A program made the position numbers and the translations under genes. The notes beneath the pieces are model-generated. The model worked only from the letters and a program-made list of their open reading frames with translations, was not told the DNA's origin and searched no databases. Positions 27,306-38,134 of a stretch of DNA of 64,000 nt are shown here, in pieces (positions within the stretch are counted from its first letter, which is position 1; each line of letters starts with the position of its first letter). The stretch comes from Aggregatibacter kilianii (GTDB lineage Bacteria; Pseudomonadota; Gammaproteobacteria; Enterobacterales; Pasteurellaceae): assembly GCF_003129965.1 (NCBI RefSeq), contig NZ_NRCJ01000001.1, positions 248,001 through 312,000 on the forward strand, read 5' to 3'.

Positions 27306-29156
27306 CTATTCATACTCACCCAACCATTCCCGCAATTTCGCTACATCCGTTTGCCATTCAGCCGCCAGCATATCCACCCAACCCGCAATATTGCCCGGCC
27401 AGTTTTCCGTGTCGCCATTCTGTGCCAGCGCGGCGATCTGTTGCAGGCGTTTTAGTCCGACGGACGCCAGTGCGCCTTTGATTTTATGAGCAATGGAAAG
27501 CACATTCCCTTGCGTTTGCGGGTCGGCTAAATAGGTTTGGTAGGCGTGTTGCAGTTCGGCAATATAATCCGTCATGGTTTGTTCAAATAAGGTGAGGTTA
27601 TTTTTCACGAAATCCACACCGAGCATTTCCACCAGTTCCGCAAGCATTTTTGTATCCAGATCCACGGAATCTTGCAGCGGTTTATTGTTCGGCAAACTAA
27701 ACTGACTCAACTCTTCGCCGAAATAATCATGCAGGCAATGTCGGAGTTCCTCCAGTGATAACGGCTTGTGAATCACGTCATCCATGCCTTGTGCCAGATA
27801 TGCCTGTTTTTTCTGAACCACATTGGCGGTCAGCGCAATGAGCGGCGGCAAGAAATCATACACGCCGTTTTCGTAGTTTTTGCGCAGGTGTGCGGCAATG
27901 TCAAAGCCCGACATATCGGGCAGCTGAATGTCCAGAAAAACTAAATCGTAGTAATTTTGTTCAAATTTACGAATGGCTTCCGCGCCGGTCATGGCGACGT
28001 CAATTTGATAGCCGAGTTTTTCTAACATAGATTTCGCCACCACCACGTTCACTTCAATGTCTTCCACCAGCAAAATGTTTAATTTCAACGGCAAATGTTC
28101 GTTTTGATCTGTCGGTTTAATGGCTTGTTGGGCTTTGAAAGTAAATAAGAACGTGGAGCCTTTACCAACCTGGCTGGTGACGGTTAAATCGCCGTCCATC
28201 AGCTGCGCAATGGCTTTTGACACGGATAACCCGATGCCGCTACCCAAAGATTTATTGGCATCGGAACCTGCCTGATAATACAAATCGAAAATCTTCTGCA
28301 AATCCTGCTCGGCAATGCCGATGCCGGTGTCGGTGACGCGCAAAGCAAATTCATCTTCAGCCGTTTGTTCGACGGACAAGGTGATACTGCCCTGCCGGGT
28401 AAATTTCACCGCGTTATTAATCAAATTCCACAACACCTGACTCAACCGCACACCGTCCAACATCAGCCAATTCGGTAGGGTCGGCGGGCAAATAAGATGA
28501 AATTGCAGATGCTTTTCTTCCGTCATGAGCAGGGCAAAGTTAGAAATGTCGTTGAGTAATTCGTATAGATCCGTTTCTTTGCGATTCAAATCAATACGTT
28601 TTGCGTCGATTTTCTCTAAATCAATGATATCGCCGAAAATATGCGCGAGAGAGGTGGCGCTGCTGTTGATGGTTTTGAGGTAGTTTTGTTGGCGTTCAGT
28701 GGGTTTTTCTTCCAATAAAATGCGGCTCAAGCCGATAATGCCGTTTAACGGAGTGCGCAATTCGTGGCTGATGGTGGTCATCAGTGTCGTTTTATCACGG
28801 TTGATTTTTTCTAAATTATCCAAGGCCTCCGATAATTTCTTTTCCGCCGAAACCCGCTCCTGCACTTCTTTGCGCAATTCTTGCACGGAACGGGAAAGCG
28901 CCTGGCGGGAATGCTCCAGTTTTTCCACCAACACCGTGAAAAAATAAATCACGAAAGGCGCGGAAATCAAACCGAACACGATGGAACGCGCCACATCTGC
29001 CCAATGAATTTCCCCCACCACCAACAAACTGAGCAAAATCTGCGTGCAAAGCGCCAGCACCGCCAACACCATGACGCCAAGCAGAGAAAAGCGAATGCGC
29101 CCGAGACGGATCACCCAATCTACATAGCGTCGAACAAAGTCTTTAAGATTTTTCAT
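27306..29156 (-). CDS. arcB: Aerobic respiration control hybrid sensor kinase, short form
   Basis: Senses respiratory redox state and phosphorylates ArcA. It has 616 residues from MKNLKDFVRRYVDWVIR, against 778 in E. coli. Order: two membrane segments (about 24-46 and 57-77), a coiled coil (80-125), the histidine kinase core with ISHELRTPLNG (His near 131) and GSGIGLSVSKAIAQLM, a receiver domain with LVFLDIQLPDMSG (Asp near 414), and a phosphotransfer domain with SIAHKIKGALASVG. The PAS linker of E. coli ArcB, including its redox cysteines, is missing: the coiled coil runs directly into the kinase. H. influenzae ArcB is reported to lack PAS as well, so this is family-typical. Confidence 0.95.
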   Translation of the reverse strand: MKNLKDFVRRYVDWVIRLGRIRFSLLGVMVLAVLALCTQILLSLLVVGEIHWADVARSIVFGLISAPFVIYFFTVLVEKLEHSRQALSRSVQELRKEVQERVSAEKKLSEALDNLEKINRDKTTLMTTISHELRTPLNGIIGLSRILLEEKPTERQQNYLKTINSSATSLAHIFGDIIDLEKIDAKRIDLNRKETDLYELLNDISNFALLMTEEKHLQFHLICPPTLPNWLMLDGVRLSQVLWNLINNAVKFTRQGSITLSVEQTAEDEFALRVTDTGIGIAEQDLQKIFDLYYQAGSDANKSLGSGIGLSVSKAIAQLMDGDLTVTSQVGKGSTFLFTFKAQQAIKPTDQNEHLPLKLNILLVEDIEVNVVVAKSMLEKLGYQIDVAMTGAEAIRKFEQNYYDLVFLDIQLPDMSGFDIAAHLRKNYENGVYDFLPPLIALTANVVQKKQAYLAQGMDDVIHKPLSLEELRHCLHDYFGEELSQFSLPNNKPLQDSVDLDTKMLAELVEMLGVDFVKNNLTLFEQTMTDYIAELQHAYQTYLADPQTQGNVLSIAHKIKGALASVGLKRLQQIAALAQNGDTENWPGNIAGWVDMLAAEWQTDVAKLREWLGEYE

Positions 29157-29229
29157 AGCATTCCGTGACAAAAGAAAAATGATGGCTATTGTACCTTATG
29201 GCAAATAGGCGGAGAAGTTTTGCGGGGAC

Positions 29230-29277
29230 AAAAAAAGTGCGGTCGAAAAACACATTGAATTTCGACCGCACTTTTAA
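29230..29277 (-). terminator. fabB terminator from paired uptake signals
   Basis: AAAAGTGCGGTCGAAA (29233-29248) pairs with TTTCGACCGCACTTTT (29260-29275), a 16-bp stem. On the minus strand the stem is followed by TTTTTT, serving fabB. Confidence 0.9.
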
Positions 29278-29296
29278 GGGAAATTAACCTGAAAGA

Positions 29297-30517
29297 TTAA
29301 CCGTTGTAACGTTTAAAAACTAAGGTGGCGTTGGTGCCGCCGAAACCGAAGCTGTTGGACATCACAGTTTGTAAACCGGCGTTTTCCACAGTTTCGGTCA
29401 CAATGTTACAACCTTGCGCCTGCTCGTCTAAGGTTTCGATGTTAATGCTCGGTGCGATGAAATCGTTGTGCAACATTAACAAGGTGTAAATGGCTTCGTG
29501 CGCACCTGCTGCCCCTAAGGAGTGGCCTGTCATGGATTTAGTGGAAGAAATCGCCGGGATTTTATCGCCGAATACGTTTTTAATCGCGCCCAGTTCTTTC
29601 ACGTCGCCCACAGGAGTGGATGTACCGTGTACGTTGATATAATCGATCGGCGCATCTAAACCTGCCATGGCTTGTTTCATGCAGCGTTCCGCGCCTTCAC
29701 CGCTCGGTGCGACCATGTCGTAGCCGTCGGAAGTGGCGCCGTAGCCTACAATTTCCGCGTAAATTTTCGCACCGCGCGCAAGAGCGTGTTCCAACTCTTC
29801 TACCACCACAACCGCACCGCCGCCGGCGATCACGAAGCCGTCACGGTTAGCATCATAAGCACGGGAGGCTTTAGTCGGAGTGTCGTTATATTTGGTAGAA
29901 ACCGCGCCCATAGCGTCGAATTCGGTAGCGCATTCCCAAGACAATTCTTCCGCACCGCCGGCGAAAACGACATCTTGTTTACCTAATTGAATTAATTCGT
30001 AAGCGTTACCGATACAGTGTGCGGAAGTGGCGCAAGCGGAGCTGATACTGTAACTCACACCTTTGATTTTGTATGGTGTCGCCAAACAGGCGGATACGCT
30101 GGATGCCATGGTTTTGGTTACCGCATAAGGACCGATGGCTTTCACACCACGCGGACCGCGCACGGCATCACAGGCGACTAATTGGTTGTGGGCGGAACCG
30201 GTACCGGCGCCGATGACCAAACCGGTGCGTTCGTTGGAGACTTGTTCTTCTGTTAAGCCTGCATCTTCGATAGCCTCTTTCATGGAAAGATAAGCATAGG
30301 CGGCGGCGTCACCCATGAAACGATAAATTTTGCGATCGATTAACTCGCTCGGATTGAGTTTCACCGTGCCAGCCACATGGCTACGCATTTTCATTTCGAT
30401 AAACTCAGGAACCACTTCAATACCGGATTTACCGGCTTTTAACGAAGCCAAGACTTCTTCTTTATTGTTACCAATACTAGAAATGATGCCAAATCCGGTA
30501 ATTACGACTCTTTTCAT
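29297..30517 (-). CDS. fabB: Beta-ketoacyl-ACP synthase I
   Basis: Condensing enzyme of fatty acid elongation, also needed for unsaturated fatty acids. At 406 residues it has the same length as E. coli FabB. Catalytic residues are present: Cys in [14 protein letters not shown] (near 163), His in [17 protein letters not shown] (near 298), Lys in [17 protein letters not shown] and the following His (near 333). It ends [17 protein letters not shown], the usual C-terminal motif. AAGGAA stands before ATG. Monocistronic by appearance, with a divergent mnmC upstream. Confidence 0.97.
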   Translation of the reverse strand: MKRVVITGFGIISSIGNNKEEVLASLKAGKSGIEVVPEFIEMKMRSHVAGTVKLNPSELIDRKIYRFMGDAAAYAYLSMKEAIEDAGLTEEQVSNERTGLVIGAGTGSAHNQLVACDAVRGPRGVKAIGPYAVTKTMASSVSACLATPYKIKGVSYSISSACATSAHCIGNAYELIQLGKQDVVFAGGAEELSWECATEFDAMGAVSTKYNDTPTKASRAYDANRDGFVIAGGGAVVVVEELEHALARGAKIYAEIVGYGATSDGYDMVAPSGEGAERCMKQAMAGLDAPIDYINVHGTSTPVGDVKELGAIKNVFGDKIPAISSTKSMTGHSLGAAGAHEAIYTLLMLHNDFIAPSINIETLDEQAQGCNIVTETVENAGLQTVMSNSFGFGGTNATLVFKRYNG

Positions 30518-30689
30518 TCTTTATTCCTTAATGGGTTGGGGAAAACAATTTCGACTTACATTTGTTAGCTGAAAGGCAATTTACTATGAAATCAAAATAT
30601 TGCAAGCATTAATTATAACGTTAGACCAGTTAGGCAAAATCGGCGTATCATATAAGCCACATTGAAACGAACAAAGGAAATCAAGCCCA

Positions 30690-32708
30690 ATGCGCGTCAT
30701 CACTCACGCCGACATCACCTTCAACCCGGAAAACACGCCAGTCTCCAACCAATTCGACGATGTGTATTTTTCTAACCAAGACGGTTTGGAAGAAAGCCGC
30801 TACGTTTTCCAACAGGGCAATCATTTATGGCAACGCTGGCAACAACACCAACAGGCGCATTTCGTCATTGCGGAAACCGGCTTCGGCACGGGATTGAATT
30901 TTTCCGCCGTGACCACGCTTTTTCGTCAATTTTGCAGCGAATTTCCGCAATCTCCGCTCAAACGCTTATTTTTTATTTCCTTTGAAAAATACCCGCTAAC
31001 TGTAGAGGCCTTAACGCTCGCCCATCAACATTACCCGCAATTTGCCGCCCTCGCCGAACAATTGCAGGCATATTGGCTGGAGCCTATCGAAGGATGCTAT
31101 CGTTTTCATTTTGCAGAAACCACGCTGGATTTGTGGTTCGGCGACATTCACGACAATTTGCCGCAACTGGGCGATTACATGCGCGACAAAATTGACGCTT
31201 GGTTTTTAGACGGCTTCGCGCCAAGCAAAAACCCTGACATGTGGAACGACGAACTCTACGAGCAAATGTATCGCTACACCAAACCGCTAGGCACTTTCGC
31301 CACCTTTACGGCGGCAAGTTCGGTGCGTAAGGGCTTAGAGAAGGCAGGCTTCAACGTGCAAAAACGGAAAGGCTACGGCAAGAAACGGGAGTGTTTGGCG
31401 GGCGAAAAAACACTTGAAAAACCGACCGCACTTTTTACCCCTTGGTATCTGCCGCAACCCGCCCAATTTCAAGGCGTGACGGACGTTGCCATTGTGGGCG
31501 GCGGCGTGGCGTCTCTGTTTACCGCGCTTGCGTTAATGCAACGGGGCGCCAACGTCACGCTGTATTGCGAAGATCCTCAGCCGGCAATGAACGCCTCCGG
31601 CAACAAACAAGGCGCGTTTTATCCGCAACTGAGCGATGATGACGAACGCAACATTCGCTTTTACATTCACGCCTTCGCTTACGGCTTACAACTGTTACAC
31701 GAAGCGGAAAAACATATTGCCTTTGAACATGAATTTTGCGGCGTGGCACTGTGCGGATATAACGAAAAAAGTGCGGTCAAATTACAAAAAGTTTCGCAAC
31801 TTCAGCTGCCTGAAAGCCTGTATCAAACCTTAACACAGGCAGAATTAAGCGAAAAAGTCGGCTTGCCGCTACCTTGCGGCGGCGGATTTATTCCGCAAGG
31901 CGCTTGGCTCGCGCCGCAGCAGTTCGTACAAAATTTGTTCGCTTATTTGCAACAACAGGGCTTAATCTTAAAAACGCAGGAAAAAATCACCGCACTTTTA
32001 TGGCGGGAAAATCTCTGGCAGCTGACAAATGAGCAAGGCGAGCAATATCAACACAGCATTGTGGTGCTGGCGAACGGGCATCGGCTCCATCAATTCCCGC
32101 AAACGCAGCATTTGCCGCTCTATGCCGTGCGCGGGCAAGTCAGCCAGATTCCCACCTCGGAAAATCTGCTGAAACTGAAATCCGTACTCTGTTATGACGG
32201 CTACCTCACGCCTGCCGATCAGGCAAAAACCGGCCATTGCATCGGTGCCAGCCATGTGCGCGATTGTACCGACCGAACCTTTAGCGAACAGGAACAACGG
32301 GAAAATCAGGAAAAAATCCAAAAGAATTTAGCTGAAATGCCTTGGGTGAAAGACGTGGATACCTCCGCCAATTTGGCGCGAATCGGCGTGCGCTGCGCCG
32401 TGCGGGATCGTATTCCGATGATGGGCAATGTGCCGAATTTCGAACAGCAATGTGCCGATTACAAAAACCTGTTTAACCTGCGCCGTCGCAAACAACCGAT
32501 TCCGCTCGCCGCCGTGTTCCCGAACCTCTACCTCATCGGCGCGCTCGGCTCACGCGGTTTAACCTCCGCGCCGATACTGGGCGAAACCTTGGCATCGTTA
32601 ATTTACAACGAACCGCTCCCGCTTGGCGAAGACTTAATTCACCACCTGACAGCAAGTCGTAGTTGGATACGAAAGTTTCTGAAGGGCACGTCTCCGGCGG
32701 ATCTTTAA
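30690..32708 (+). CDS. mnmC: tRNA 5-methylaminomethyl-2-thiouridine biosynthesis bifunctional protein
   Basis: Completes the mnm5s2U modification at wobble position 34 of tRNAs. It has 672 residues. The N-terminal methyltransferase domain (about 1-235) contains [14 protein letters not shown], the SAM-binding loop, and [15 protein letters not shown]. The C-terminal FAD oxidoreductase (about 260-665) starts with the dinucleotide motif [18 protein letters not shown] and ends [18 protein letters not shown]. Both halves look intact and the length is like E. coli (668). AAGGAA precedes ATG. Confidence 0.96.
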   Translation: MRVITHADITFNPENTPVSNQFDDVYFSNQDGLEESRYVFQQGNHLWQRWQQHQQAHFVIAETGFGTGLNFSAVTTLFRQFCSEFPQSPLKRLFFISFEKYPLTVEALTLAHQHYPQFAALAEQLQAYWLEPIEGCYRFHFAETTLDLWFGDIHDNLPQLGDYMRDKIDAWFLDGFAPSKNPDMWNDELYEQMYRYTKPLGTFATFTAASSVRKGLEKAGFNVQKRKGYGKKRECLAGEKTLEKPTALFTPWYLPQPAQFQGVTDVAIVGGGVASLFTALALMQRGANVTLYCEDPQPAMNASGNKQGAFYPQLSDDDERNIRFYIHAFAYGLQLLHEAEKHIAFEHEFCGVALCGYNEKSAVKLQKVSQLQLPESLYQTLTQAELSEKVGLPLPCGGGFIPQGAWLAPQQFVQNLFAYLQQQGLILKTQEKITALLWRENLWQLTNEQGEQYQHSIVVLANGHRLHQFPQTQHLPLYAVRGQVSQIPTSENLLKLKSVLCYDGYLTPADQAKTGHCIGASHVRDCTDRTFSEQEQRENQEKIQKNLAEMPWVKDVDTSANLARIGVRCAVRDRIPMMGNVPNFEQQCADYKNLFNLRRRKQPIPLAAVFPNLYLIGALGSRGLTSAPILGETLASLIYNEPLPLGEDLIHHLTASRSWIRKFLKGTSPADL

Positions 32709-32724
32709 CGATTCAAAGCAACAA

Positions 32725-32756
32725 AAAAGGAGAAGCTCATCACTTCTCCTTTTTCT
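32725..32756 (+). terminator. mnmC terminator
   Basis: AAAGGAGAAG, loop CTCATCA, CTTCTCCTTTTTC: stem plus T run directly after mnmC. Confidence 0.85.
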
Positions 32757-32763
32757 TTTTCTG

Positions 32764-32812
32764 AAAAGCGCGGTGGGTTTTAAAAACGTTTTTCAAAACG
32801 ACCGCACTTTTT
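32764..32812 (-). terminator. grpE terminator from an uptake signal and a decayed copy
   Basis: AAAAGCGCGGT (32764-32774) faces ACCGCACTTTT (from 32801). One arm is a true uptake signal, the other has a single T-to-C change, leaving a G-A... mismatch in the stem. Placed just after grpE on the minus strand. Confidence 0.6.
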
Positions 32813-32827
32813 AACTTTCAGCTTAAC

Positions 32828-33394
32828 TTACGCCGCCACCATCACCATTGCCGGGCGAATGATGCGTCCATTAAGCAAATAACCTTTTTGCAATACGGCG
32901 GTGATTTGGTTGCTTTCAAAACCTTCTGCCGGTTGCATGGAAATGGCTTGGTGTAAATCCGGATTAAAAGTTTCACCAACTACGCCGACCGGCTCAATAC
33001 CGAAACGGGCAACGGTCGCCAATAATTCTTTTAAGGTCAATTCAACGCCGTCGAATAAGGCTTTTACGCTTTCATCCTGCATATTTGCCGGGGTGGCGAG
33101 GGCGCGTTCAAGGTTATCAATGGTGTTTAAAATGTCTTTGGCAAATTTTTCTAACGCAAATTTATGCGCTTTTTCAATGTCTTGTTCGGTGCGGCGACGG
33201 ATATTGTCAATTTCGGCACGGGTGCGCAACAATAAATCCTGTTCTTTTTTTGAGGTTTCGGCAAGTTGCGCTTCTAATTCCTGCACACGGGCAATGGCTT
33301 CTTCCAGCGGATCTTCGCTTTGCGCTTGCACTTCATCAACAAGTTCTTCTTGTTCCAATTCGTGCTGATTGTCCGCGCGTTGTTGGTCTGTCAT
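32828..33394 (-). CDS. grpE: Nucleotide exchange factor GrpE
   Basis: Releases ADP from DnaK. It has 188 residues from [21 protein letters not shown] is spaced about 8 bases from ATG 33394, better than the ATG at 33400. An acidic N-terminal tail is followed by a long coiled coil (about 45-95: [20 protein letters not shown]) and the beta-rich C-terminal head with [18 protein letters not shown] and [20 protein letters not shown], the GrpE signature. A -10 TATAAT lies at 33430-33425 on this strand; no clear sigma-32 promoter is visible. Divergent from nadK. Confidence 0.96.
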   Translation of the reverse strand: MTDQQRADNQHELEQEELVDEVQAQSEDPLEEAIARVQELEAQLAETSKKEQDLLLRTRAEIDNIRRRTEQDIEKAHKFALEKFAKDILNTIDNLERALATPANMQDESVKALFDGVELTLKELLATVARFGIEPVGVVGETFNPDLHQAISMQPAEGFESNQITAVLQKGYLLNGRIIRPAMVMVAA

Positions 33395-33533
33395 TATCAT
33401 TTCTCCTTGAATAAAACTTGGGCGATTATAGCAAAAAATCTTAAACTTACCATGTCTGTTTGCTGGCAAGCAAAGGGGGTCTGTTGTAATATAATGCCCA
33501 ATTTTTCGAATTCAAGTTAATCTCAAGATAAAT

Positions 33534-34451
33534 ATGGATACCTTAAATGCGGCAAAACCGCAAACGTTACACACGTCATTTCAAACCATCGGTTTGGTGG
33601 GAAAACCGAGAAATGACTTAACTCTGCAAATGCATAAAAACCTGTTTTTTTGGCTGTTGGAGCACGGTTATCATGTTCTGGTGGAACGGGAAATCGGGGA
33701 GAAAATCGAACTTCCGCCGAAACATTTGGCTTCGGTGGATGAAATCGGCAGCCAGGCACAGCTTGCTATCGTGATTGGCGGTGACGGCAATATGTTAAGT
33801 CGTGCACGCATTTTAGCCAAATACAACATTCCGTTGATTGGAATTAATCGGGGTCATCTTGGCTTTTTAACGGACATCGACCCGAAAAATGCTTACGCGC
33901 AACTCCAAGCCTGTCTGGAACACGGCGAATTTTTTGTAGAAGAACGCTTTTTGCTACAAGCCTCCATCGAGCGTGACAATGAAATTGTCGCAAGCGGAAT
34001 TGCCGTAAATGAAGCGGTGATTCACCCGGCAAAAATCGCCCACATGATTGATTTCCATGTACATATCAACGATCAATTTGCCTTTTCCCAACGCTCCGAC
34101 GGCTTAATTATTTCCACGCCGACCGGCTCCACCGCCTATTCCTTATCTGCCGGCGGCCCGATTCTGACGCCGAAACTGGATGCTATCGCCTTAGTGCCGA
34201 TGTTTCCGCACACCTTAACTTCCCGCCCGTTGGTGATTGACGGCAACAGCAAAATTTCCATGCGTTTCGCCGAATACAACACCTCCCAACTGGAAGTGGG
34301 TTGCGACAGCCAAATCGCCATGCCTTTCTCCCCTTACGATGTGGTACATATTCAAAAAAGCGAGCACACGTTGCGTTTACTTCACTTAAAAAACTATAAT
34401 TATTACAAAGTATTAAGCTCTAAGCTGGGCTGGCTAAGAAATAAATCCTAG
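33534..34451 (+). CDS. nadK: NAD kinase
   Basis: Makes NADP from NAD and ATP. At 305 residues it is slightly longer than E. coli (292), the excess being at the N terminus. Motifs: [16 protein letters not shown] (GGDG near 84-87), [13 protein letters not shown], the NEAVIHPAK stretch (near 165) and [20 protein letters not shown] (near 190). The ribosome-binding region TCAAGATAAAT is weak. A -10 TATAAT is at 33490-33495. Divergent from grpE and followed by recN. Confidence 0.95.
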   Translation: MDTLNAAKPQTLHTSFQTIGLVGKPRNDLTLQMHKNLFFWLLEHGYHVLVEREIGEKIELPPKHLASVDEIGSQAQLAIVIGGDGNMLSRARILAKYNIPLIGINRGHLGFLTDIDPKNAYAQLQACLEHGEFFVEERFLLQASIERDNEIVASGIAVNEAVIHPAKIAHMIDFHVHINDQFAFSQRSDGLIISTPTGSTAYSLSAGGPILTPKLDAIALVPMFPHTLTSRPLVIDGNSKISMRFAEYNTSQLEVGCDSQIAMPFSPYDVVHIQKSEHTLRLLHLKNYNYYKVLSSKLGWLRNKS

Positions 34452-34469
34452 CGCCATAAAAATCCGCTT

Positions 34470-34489
34470 TACTGTATATTAGAACAGTA
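34470..34489. promoter_or_regulatory. LexA box upstream of recN
   Basis: TACTGTATATTAGAACAGTA contains the perfect CTGTN8ACAG core with TA/TA flanks. A second, imperfect copy (TACTG...CAGTA with a seven-base spacer, 34493-34511) follows. Marks recN as SOS-controlled. Confidence 0.9.
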
Positions 34490-34524
34490 TTATACTGACA
34501 AACATACAGTAAAGAGGATTGTTT

Positions 34525-36201
34525 ATGTTAACCCAACTCACTATCAATAATTTTGCTATCGTACGCCACTTAAACATTGAATTAATGCAAGGTATGTCGG
34601 TCATTACCGGCGAAACCGGTGCCGGCAAATCCATTGCCATCGACGCATTGGGTGTGTGTTTAGGGCAACGCACGGAAGCCTCTATGTTACGCGAAGGTCA
34701 GGATCGCGCCGACATTTGCGCCACCTTCCACATCAATAAAAGCAATCCCGCCTATCAATTTCTGCTGGAACAGGAATTACAGGATCAGGACAATCCCGAA
34801 GAATGTATTTTACGCCGCATCATAAATCATGACGGACGTTCCAAAGGGTTTATTAACGGCATTCCCGTCTCTGCCGCGCAACTCAAAGAAATCGGGCAAC
34901 ACCTGATTCAAATCAGCGGACAACACGCCTCACAATTGTTATTAAAAAACGAGTATCAACTACAACTGGTCGATAGTTTCTGCCATCATCCCGCACTTTT
35001 ACAGCAAATGCAGGCGGATTATCAAAGTTGGCGCGATCTGCAACAGCAAGTGAAAACTTTCCAACAAAAATGCGCGGAAAATGAAGCCAGAAAACAACTC
35101 TTACAATACCAAGTGAGCGAATTGGATGAATTCAATCTGAAACCCGATGAATATGCGGAACTGGAGGCGGATCACAGCCGTTTGTCCAACAGCGAAGCAT
35201 TGACGCAATTGTCTCAATCGGTGTTACAACTGTTAAGCGAAAATGAAACGGTCAGCGTGGACTCCCTACTCTATCGCGCCACCCAACATTTAGACGAGCT
35301 TTGTGAGTTGGATAACCGTTACGCAGACGTGCAGAGCTTGTTAAACGAAGCATTGATTCAAGTACAGGAAGCCACCAATGAAATCCAAGCGCTAAGCAGT
35401 AATATCGAACAGGATCCGGCATTATTGGCGGATATTGAACAACGGATGGGGCTGGCGGTGCAACTGGCGCACAAGCACAATGTGAAGCCGCAGGAGTTGG
35501 TGGCTTTTCATCATCAATTAAAAGCGGAATTAAACGAATTGGTGGATTTTTCCGGCAGTGAAGAAGCTCTCATCAAACTGGCGCAAGCGGCACATGAAAA
35601 AATGCTCGCCACCGCTACCGCACTTCACCAAAGTCGGCAATTAGGCGCACAAAAACTGGCGCAACAGGTCACAAAATCCATTAAGCAACTTGCCATGGAA
35701 CACGCGGAATTCTTTATTACACTAAATACGGATTATGACAAAATCGGTTCCAACGGCGCGGATTTCATCACTTTCACGCTACAAAGTAACCTAGGACAGA
35801 CACCACAACCGCTTGCCAAAATCGCTTCCGGCGGTGAACTTTCCCGTATTGCGTTGGCAATTCAGGTGCAAGCCTCCAACCAAACGGCGATTCCAACCTT
35901 AATCTTCGATGAAATTGATGTGGGGATCAGCGGTGCAACCGCCAACGTAGTCGGAAAATTATTAAGAAAACTGAGCGAAAAATGCCAAGTAATTTGTGTC
36001 ACCCATTTGCCGCAGGTTGCCTGCCATGGGACACATCATTTTTCCGTGGAAAAATCTACAGTGGAAAATAAAACGGAGACAAAAATGACCGTACTTTCTC
36101 CGTCACAACGAGTGAAAGCCCTCGCGAAATTGCTGGGCGGCAGCAAAATCACCGATACCGTCCTTGCCAACGCACAAGAAATGTTAGACGCGGCGGCTTA
36201 A
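34525..36201 (+). CDS. recN: DNA repair protein RecN
   Basis: SMC-like ATPase acting in double-strand-break repair. It has 558 residues from MLTQLTINNFAIVRHLNIE; AGAGGA is spaced 8 bases from ATG 34525, whereas the TTG two codons earlier is not needed. Walker A is TGETGAGKSIAIDALG (near 27). A long coiled-coil centre (about 165-340) separates it from the C-terminal ABC half with KIASGGELSRIALAIQ (signature) and TLIFDEIDVGISG (Walker B). LexA sites directly upstream. Confidence 0.97.
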   Translation: MLTQLTINNFAIVRHLNIELMQGMSVITGETGAGKSIAIDALGVCLGQRTEASMLREGQDRADICATFHINKSNPAYQFLLEQELQDQDNPEECILRRIINHDGRSKGFINGIPVSAAQLKEIGQHLIQISGQHASQLLLKNEYQLQLVDSFCHHPALLQQMQADYQSWRDLQQQVKTFQQKCAENEARKQLLQYQVSELDEFNLKPDEYAELEADHSRLSNSEALTQLSQSVLQLLSENETVSVDSLLYRATQHLDELCELDNRYADVQSLLNEALIQVQEATNEIQALSSNIEQDPALLADIEQRMGLAVQLAHKHNVKPQELVAFHHQLKAELNELVDFSGSEEALIKLAQAAHEKMLATATALHQSRQLGAQKLAQQVTKSIKQLAMEHAEFFITLNTDYDKIGSNGADFITFTLQSNLGQTPQPLAKIASGGELSRIALAIQVQASNQTAIPTLIFDEIDVGISGATANVVGKLLRKLSEKCQVICVTHLPQVACHGTHHFSVEKSTVENKTETKMTVLSPSQRVKALAKLLGGSKITDTVLANAQEMLDAAA

Positions 36202-36277
36202 TTTCAGAGAAATGCCTTAAAGTGCGGTAAAAAATTCGGGTATTTTGATCAGAGAAATAAATTGATAAGCAGTTTTT

Positions 36278-36307
36278 TTGTGCTTTTCTGTTTAAAGCCA
36301 GTATAAT
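36278..36307 (+). promoter_or_regulatory. Promoter of the yciCBAI group
   Basis: TTGTGC (36278-36283), 18 bases, TATAAT (36302-36307), 37 bases before the yciC start. Confidence 0.6.
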
Positions 36308-36343
36308 TAGGCACTTTCTTTGAGCTTAAATTGAGTCTGTTAA

Positions 36344-37108
36344 ATGCCCATAAACTTTACCCAAATTATTCGAGACAGCTGGAATTTTATCCGAAATGAA
36401 AAGCGCATGGTGATTACCCTTTCCCTGCTTTTTTTCGTGGCGAATTTTTGTATTGCGCTTTTTACTTCTTCACTTCTGCCGGAAGAAACCATCACCATAA
36501 CCATGGATAGCAACGGTATGCCAAACATTCCGGAGGAAATGGTAAGCGGTTTAATCGGCGCATTTACGATTAAGCAGTTGGGTTATATCTTCCTTTCGGC
36601 GTGGTTTGTCGTGATTATTCACCAAATCAGTCAGCGCCGTTTTATGGGGTTATCCGACTGTTTTCTTGCCGCATTAAAACGTATTATTGGCGTAACTATC
36701 CTATTTGTGGCAATTTTGATTCCCATGCTGATCGGTCTGCTTGAGTCTCTGATCGCAGTACAACAAAAAACCGAACCTTCCATCATTTCCGTCCTTGCCA
36801 TTATTTTCGGCATAGGCTTATATGTGCGTTTATGTTTAAGCCCGATCCATTATTTGCTGACCAACGCCTCCATTGGTAGCAGTCTGCAAACCGTTTTGCG
36901 TGCCGGCAGCGAGCGGGCTTCACAGCTATTCATTTTATGCCTGCTGATTTATGTCGTGTTGCCCATGGGCGAAGCTTTTTTATTGCGCCTTTCCGCCAAT
37001 ATTTTTATGTCGATTCTGATGGGCATGTTCGATGCCTTTCTCAATGTTTTTGCGCTGATTATTATTTATCGTTTTTACACCCTATTTGTTCCGAGAGATG
37101 AAAACTGA
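36344..37108 (+). CDS. yciC: UPF0259 membrane protein, YciC-like
   Basis: A 254-residue inner-membrane protein with about six hydrophobic segments (about 22-42, 75-95, 115-140, 147-165, 195-215, 220-245). The N terminus [19 protein letters not shown] and the end [14 protein letters not shown] match the UPF0259/YciC family. Function unknown in the family; E. coli yciC also neighbours yciB and yciA. Its stop overlaps the yciB start by one base. Confidence 0.85.
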   Translation: MPINFTQIIRDSWNFIRNEKRMVITLSLLFFVANFCIALFTSSLLPEETITITMDSNGMPNIPEEMVSGLIGAFTIKQLGYIFLSAWFVVIIHQISQRRFMGLSDCFLAALKRIIGVTILFVAILIPMLIGLLESLIAVQQKTEPSIISVLAIIFGIGLYVRLCLSPIHYLLTNASIGSSLQTVLRAGSERASQLFILCLLIYVVLPMGEAFLLRLSANIFMSILMGMFDAFLNVFALIIIYRFYTLFVPRDEN

Positions 37109-37659
37109 TGAAACAACTCCTTGAATTTATTCCGTTAATTTTATTTTTTGCCGTATATAAGCTGGTGGGAATTCGCGAAGCGGCAATAACGCTGGTCGTT
37201 GCCACTATCGTGCAATTTATTATTTTGAAAGTAAAATACGGCAAAATCGAAACCCAGCAAAAATTTGTTGCGGGCGCCGTGGTTTTCTTCGGTACGCTCA
37301 CCGCCTACTTTAACGATCTTGAATTTTTAAAATGGAAAGTCACGATTATCTATGCGCTTTTTGCATTAGTGTTACTCATCGCACAATTCGGCTTCAAAAA
37401 ATTGCTGATTAAACAATTGCTCGGCAAAGAAATCGAATTGCCGGAAGCCGCATGGAAAAATTTGAACCTCGGCTGGAGCGGCTTCTTCATTTTATGTATG
37501 CTGGTAAACATTTATATCAGCCAATACCTCTCCGATGATATTTGGGTTGATTTTAAATCTTTCGGCATTATCGGCATGACGTTTGTTGCCACCATTGTTA
37601 GCGGCATTTATATTTATCGCTATTTACCTAAAAACGAACAGGAACAAACAAAGGAATAA
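37108..37659 (+). CDS. yciB: Inner membrane-spanning protein YciB (septation protein A family)
   Basis: A 183-residue protein with five or six membrane segments. It matches the IspZ/YciB family from the start: [19 protein letters not shown], then [29 protein letters not shown] and [20 protein letters not shown]. It has been linked to cell envelope and septation. The start codon shares a base with the yciC stop, so translation is coupled; yciA follows after three bases. Confidence 0.93.
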   Translation: MKQLLEFIPLILFFAVYKLVGIREAAITLVVATIVQFIILKVKYGKIETQQKFVAGAVVFFGTLTAYFNDLEFLKWKVTIIYALFALVLLIAQFGFKKLLIKQLLGKEIELPEAAWKNLNLGWSGFFILCMLVNIYISQYLSDDIWVDFKSFGIIGMTFVATIVSGIYIYRYLPKNEQEQTKE

Positions 37660-37662
37660 ACT

Positions 37663-38133
37663 ATGGCACATCAATCAGTTGATCCAAGAAACGCGCAACC
37701 GCACGGTACTTTATTGTTAAGAACCCTGGCTATGCCTTCCGATACTAATGCCAACGGAGATATTTTCGGTGGTTGGATTATGTCCCAAATGGATATGGGC
37801 GGTGCGATTCTCGCCAAAGAAATCGCCCACGGGCGTGTGGTCACCGTGGCAGTAGAAAGTATGAACTTCATCCGCCCGGTCACTGTCGGAGATGTTGTAT
37901 GCTGTTACGGACGCTGTTTGCATGTGGGACGCAGTTCCCTCAAAATCAAAGTGGAAGTCTGGGTGAAAAAAGTCGCCAGCGAACCTATCGGCGAACGTTA
38001 TTGCGTTACCGAGGCGGTGTTTACCTTTGTCGCCGTGAATAACGAAGGCAAATCCAGAGCCATCCCTCGCGAAAACAATCACGAATTGGATAACGCCTTG
38101 GCACAAATTCAAGCGAATCAAACGGAGAAATAA
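37663..38133 (+). CDS. yciA: Acyl-CoA thioesterase YciA
   Basis: A 156-residue hot-dog-fold acyl-CoA hydrolase. The catalytic region is [20 protein letters not shown] (Asp in NGDIFGGW near residue 33 on helix one), with [16 protein letters not shown] and VWVKKV as core strands. YciA of H. influenzae is a well studied broad-range enzyme with nearly this length. AAAGGA precedes ATG. Third of four tightly packed yci genes. Confidence 0.95.
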   Translation: MAHQSVDPRNAQPHGTLLLRTLAMPSDTNANGDIFGGWIMSQMDMGGAILAKEIAHGRVVTVAVESMNFIRPVTVGDVVCCYGRCLHVGRSSLKIKVEVWVKKVASEPIGERYCVTEAVFTFVAVNNEGKSRAIPRENNHELDNALAQIQANQTEK

Positions 38134-38134
38134 A

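Noticed and set aside
27194-27481. Plus-strand proteins of 79-95 residues overlapping the end of arcB
   Set aside because: They start in the hairpin array and run antisense through the arcB phosphotransfer domain; composition is that of a shadow frame.
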